This document shows, piece by piece, positions 61,426 through 64,000 of a stretch of DNA of 64,000 nucleotides. Below the pieces are notes generated by a model. It did no database searches. It saw only the letters and a list, made by a program, of their open reading frames with translations, and was not told the DNA's origin. The stretch covers positions 1 to 64,000 of the forward strand of contig NZ_JAGIQA010000025.1 in NCBI RefSeq assembly GCF_017814975.1. Reading direction: 5' to 3'. The stretch comes from Cupriavidus consociatus. GTDB taxonomy: Bacteria > Pseudomonadota > Gammaproteobacteria > Burkholderiales > Burkholderiaceae. Position 1 is the first letter of the stretch. Each line of letters begins with the position of its first letter. The position numbers and the translations under genes are program-made.

Positions 61426-61971
61426 ATGGAACCGAAATTTCAACGCGGGTGGCATCTCGCAAAAACTGACCTCGAGCAGAGGGCCACAGAGTTCGAGTGG
61501 GCGTTGATCCGGTTCCATGAGTCATTTTCCCGCTTCGTGCTGTCCACCGGGATGGTGACGATTGCCGCCGACGTGGATATCAAGTACGAGGAGCACGTCA
61601 TTCTTCACGTCATCAGGATGCAGGACCGGCCGAAGAACAGTGCCACCATTGCGCGCCTGATGAACCGCGATGATATCCCCAATATCCAGTACAGCTTGCG
61701 CAAGCTGGAAGCGGCCGGTCTGATCGAGAAGCAGCGAGAAAAGAACAGCAAGACCTTTGCGTACAACGTCAGCGAGCTGGGAGTCAAGCTGACGGACGAA
61801 TATTACAAGGTCAGGGCTGAGATTCTGGTGAAACGGCTGGAAGAAATCAGCGAGGTGTCGGAGAAATTTGAAAAGGCATCGCGCTTCCTGTCGCTGCTGA
61901 CAGGCATCTACGAGGAAGCTGCGCGGGATTCAGCGACGATCACACCGTTGCGGGAAGACGAACAGGAGTGA
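61426..61971 (+). CDS. MarR-like winged-helix regulator
   Basis: 181 residues. ARLMNRDDIPNIQYSLRKLE and AAGLIEKQREKNSKTFAYNV form the recognition helix and beta wing of a MarR-type wHTH (about 60-125). Flanking helices (EFEWALIRFHESFSRFVLST and a C-terminal amphipathic helix) give the dimer interface. Just outside the right ISL3 repeat and convergent with an amidase gene. MarR-type IacR proteins control iac genes in Pseudomonas and Acinetobacter, but this one's long N-terminus and position make that assignment uncertain. Confidence 0.75.
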   Translation: MEPKFQRGWHLAKTDLEQRATEFEWALIRFHESFSRFVLSTGMVTIAADVDIKYEEHVILHVIRMQDRPKNSATIARLMNRDDIPNIQYSLRKLEAAGLIEKQREKNSKTFAYNVSELGVKLTDEYYKVRAEILVKRLEEISEVSEKFEKASRFLSLLTGIYEEAARDSATITPLREDEQE

Positions 61972-62001
61972 AACCAGGGCCGGGCGTTGAGCGCCTGGTT
62001 T
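61971..62001. terminator. Hairpin between convergent genes, probable bidirectional terminator
   Basis: AAACCAGG (61971-61978) pairs with CCTGGTTT (61994-62001), with further GC pairing inside. It begins at the MarR-like stop and lies 13 bases beyond the amidase stop. The A/T ends of the stem give short U tracts in both directions. Confidence 0.6.
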
Positions 62002-62013
62002 CGTCAATCGGCC

Positions 62014-63429
62014 TCAGCGCGTGACCGTGACTCCCGGATGGTGGCGGTGCCAGTCGGTGACCTGCTGGAATGCCATGCCGGCACGGCACAGCAGCGCTTC
62101 TTCGCCATGGCGCGCCACCAGCTGAAATGCGATCGGCATGCCGTCCGCGGTGAATCCACACGGCAGCGTGATCGCGGGATGTCCGGTGGAATTGAACGGT
62201 GCCGTGAACTGGATCAGGCGGCTGTTCAGCTCCGGGTCTTGCGCGAGTGCGCCCAGCTGTTCATGCGTGGGGGCGGCGAATGGCTGCACCGGCACGACCA
62301 GGAGGTCGATGTCCTGCATCAGCTTGTTGACCTTGCCACGGAAGGCAGCACGGTTCAGCAGTGCTTGCTGATAGCGCATGCCGCTGGTATTGCGGCCGAT
62401 CTCGATCAGCCGGGTCAGCGCGGGCCCGTATTGCGCCGACAGGCGCGGGAACGTGTCCGCATGCGCCACGGCGACTTCGACGCCACAGTTGATTTCCCAT
62501 TCGTCGACCACGGTGCGCACGGCGGGAAAGCGAACGTCACGGATCTCCCCGTCCAGCGCCTTGAGTACGGCGATGGCCCGGTCGATAGCCTGGCTGATGA
62601 CGTCATCGGTGCCTTCTTGATTCCATCGCGCATCGACACCGATGCGCAGGCCACCCAGGCTACGCCCCTCGGCGGGCAAATCCAGATCCGATGGCGGCAG
62701 CGAAGTCGGGTCGAGCGGATCGTGGCCGGCAATGGCTCCGAGCATCAGCGCGGCATCGGCGGCGCTGCGTGCGATCGGGCCCACGTGGTCAAGGCTCGCG
62801 CCGAGCTCGAAAACGCCCTGGCGGCTGACCCGGCCCCACGTCGGCTTGATGCCGGTCAGGCCATTGGCCGCCGCCGGGAAGCGGATCGAGCCGCCGGTGT
62901 CCGTGCCGATCGATGCGTAGCATAGCCCGGCGGCGGTGGCCACACCGGAGCCGCTGGACGACGCACCGGCCCAATGGTTCGGGTGCCACGGATTGACCGG
63001 CTCCGCCACGCTCGGGTGGTGGGTGGCGAAGGCGCCCTCGGTCAGCTGCAACTTGCCCAGCACGATGGCGCCGGCCTGGCGCAGCTTGCGCACGACGGTG
63101 GCATCCTCCGCCGGGATAAAGTCCTTGTGGATCGTGGTGCCAGCGGCGGTCGGGGAACCGGCCAGCCAGCAGAGGTCCTTGACTGCCACCGGCACGCCGT
63201 GCAGCGGGCCCAGCGGACCGCCCTGCATCAGCGCAAGTTCGGCTGCGCGGGCCTGTTCCAGCGCCTGTTCAGGCAGGACCAGGGCGTAACTGTGCAGGGC
63301 CGGATCGAGTTCGGCGATCCGGGTGAGGATCGCTTCGGTGACGGCTACCGGCGAGATCTCGCGCGCGCGGATCTTGCGCGCAAGCTCCGCGGCTTCCCAG
63401 TAGTGAATATCTTCGTTCGGCATAAGCAA
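62014..63429 (-). CDS. Amidase (amidase-signature family)
   Basis: 471 residues. Lys84 in PVAVKDLCWLAG, Ser-rich loop WAGASSSGSGVATAAG, nucleophile in GTDTGGSIRFPAAANGLTGI with Ser181. Full-length relative to GatA-like amidases (about 460-490), and longer than the iacH amidase. It lies directly downstream of an M20-family gene, so the pair may hydrolyse an N-acyl or amide compound. Symbol not assigned. Confidence 0.85.
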   Translation of the reverse strand: MLMPNEDIHYWEAAELARKIRAREISPVAVTEAILTRIAELDPALHSYALVLPEQALEQARAAELALMQGGPLGPLHGVPVAVKDLCWLAGSPTAAGTTIHKDFIPAEDATVVRKLRQAGAIVLGKLQLTEGAFATHHPSVAEPVNPWHPNHWAGASSSGSGVATAAGLCYASIGTDTGGSIRFPAAANGLTGIKPTWGRVSRQGVFELGASLDHVGPIARSAADAALMLGAIAGHDPLDPTSLPPSDLDLPAEGRSLGGLRIGVDARWNQEGTDDVISQAIDRAIAVLKALDGEIRDVRFPAVRTVVDEWEINCGVEVAVAHADTFPRLSAQYGPALTRLIEIGRNTSGMRYQQALLNRAAFRGKVNKLMQDIDLLVVPVQPFAAPTHEQLGALAQDPELNSRLIQFTAPFNSTGHPAITLPCGFTADGMPIAFQLVARHGEEALLCRAGMAFQQVTDWHRHHPGVTVTR

Positions 63430-63456
63430 TTGGTCGGGGAGTGTTGTCCGGTGTCC

Positions 63457-64000
63457 TCAGCTCAGGCCGAGTTCCGCGCGATTGCGCGTCAGCGTATCGA
63501 TCACGGCGTACAGGATCTTGCGCGCGCAAGGCAGCAAGTCCGGGATATAGGTGGCACCCATGCCGCCCAGGCCCTCGGCCACGCTTTCGGGCGACCCTTG
63601 CGCCGGCCAGGGCCAGCCGATGCGTGCGGTCGGAATGCCGAAGCGGCGCAACGCCGCACCGTCGGTCTGTCCGCCAAGCAGGTCGGGAGCGCCGTGCGGG
63701 CGCGCCTCGACATCCTCCCAGCCCCGCCTGGCTGACTGGATGATCCAGTTGGACGGCGCGGTGGTGCCGCCGGGCACGGAGCCATACATCTCCCAATCAA
63801 GATCCAATGCCGGATGCCGCGCGCGCAGGTCTGCGACAAACTGCGCGAACTGGGCCTTGACCTCGGCCGGGCTGGTGCGCGGATTGATGCGCACGTCGAA
63901 GAAGATCTCGGTGACCGCCGATGGAAACGCCGGCCGCTCCGGCCAGCCGGCGCGCACGCCGGCGATCCAGCCGTGCGGCTTGACCACGCCGGAAGTATTG
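63457..64000 (-). CDS. M20-family metallopeptidase/amidohydrolase (partial)
   Basis: The minus-strand frame enters from the window edge (NTSGVVKPHGWIAGVRAGWP) and runs about 181 residues to the stop at 63457. ITEIFFD-like VTEIFFDVRINPRTSPAEVK is the dimerisation domain. QTDGAALRRFGIPTARIGWP holds the late conserved D/G region of M20 hydrolases. The metal-binding N-terminal half lies outside the window. Followed by the amidase gene 27 bases later, probably one operon. Confidence 0.78.
   Translation of the reverse strand, partial: NTSGVVKPHGWIAGVRAGWPERPAFPSAVTEIFFDVRINPRTSPAEVKAQFAQFVADLRARHPALDLDWEMYGSVPGGTTAPSNWIIQSARRGWEDVEARPHGAPDLLGGQTDGAALRRFGIPTARIGWPWPAQGSPESVAEGLGGMGATYIPDLLPCARKILYAVIDTLTRNRAELGLS

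Noticed and set aside
1-64000. CRISPR arrays, tRNA or rRNA genes, riboswitches
   Set aside because: No regularly spaced repeats, cloverleaf-like segments or rRNA-like conserved tracts were seen by reading; a dedicated search was not possible.

Overview
The window looks like high-GC betaproteobacterial DNA from the Burkholderiales, most probably the Cupriavidus/Ralstonia group. The evidence is four intact Bug-type (TctC-like) periplasmic receptors plus Bug fragments, several LysR regulators, AAHS-family aromatic-acid permeases, a four-gene anthranilate dioxygenase operon of the Burkholderia type, and an indole-3-acetate (iac) cluster. No rRNA, tRNA or CRISPR array was seen. It reads as an accessory catabolic region: intact catabolic operons separated by patches of broken genes and insertion-sequence remnants.

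Layout. 1-0.85 kb: a tyrosine-recombinase tail and a deleted LysR pseudogene. 0.85-4.45 kb: an operon coding for a cysteine-dioxygenase-like cupin, a uroporphyrinogen-decarboxylase-family protein and a Bug receptor, divergent from a LysR gene. 4.6-8.9 kb: a second Bug receptor, an MFS permease and a TTC38-like TPR protein, all on the minus strand. 9.0-16.5 kb: AraC and GntR regulators followed by a plus-strand operon (enolase-superfamily enzyme, ChrR-like cupin, FAD amine oxidase, zinc alcohol dehydrogenase, MFS permease). The same palindromic motif, in the same relative orientation, lies upstream of this operon and of the second Bug gene. 16.5-20.6 kb: a MetR-like LysR gene divergent from a MalY/PatB-type C-S lyase and an amino-acid permease. 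20.6-26.2 kb: a scrapyard of fragments of Bug, LysR, GntR, AAHS, reductase, BPL-N and transposase genes and a frameshifted citrate-synthase-like gene. 26.3-31.4 kb: a visibly less GC-rich LysR-porin-AAHS permease-carboxylesterase block.

31.7-38.9 kb: the anthranilate module, with an AraC/XylS regulator divergent from andAcAdAbAa, then an AAHS permease and catechol 1,2-dioxygenase. This would take anthranilate to catechol and then cis,cis-muconate. 39.1-44.8 kb: an IS6 remnant, a small operon (SDR, HbpS/GlcG-like protein, small exported repeat protein), an AspT-like transporter and a D-lactate-dehydrogenase-like gene. Striking palindromes occur in the 41.3-41.9 kb gap.

45.2-61.3 kb: an iac island for indole-3-acetate breakdown to catechol (iacA, B, I, H, C, D, E, F and a second catA on the minus strand; iacG on the plus strand), with a convergent histidine kinase and FixJ-like response regulator, a tautomerase and a Bug receptor. 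The block is bracketed by two decayed elements with matching ISL3-type terminal inverted repeats, so it resembles an old composite transposon. 61.4-64.0 kb: a MarR-like regulator, an amidase and a truncated M20 peptidase-family gene.

The unifying theme is aromatic and organic-acid catabolism with two independent feeds (anthranilate and indole-3-acetate) into catechol, each with its own catechol dioxygenase gene.
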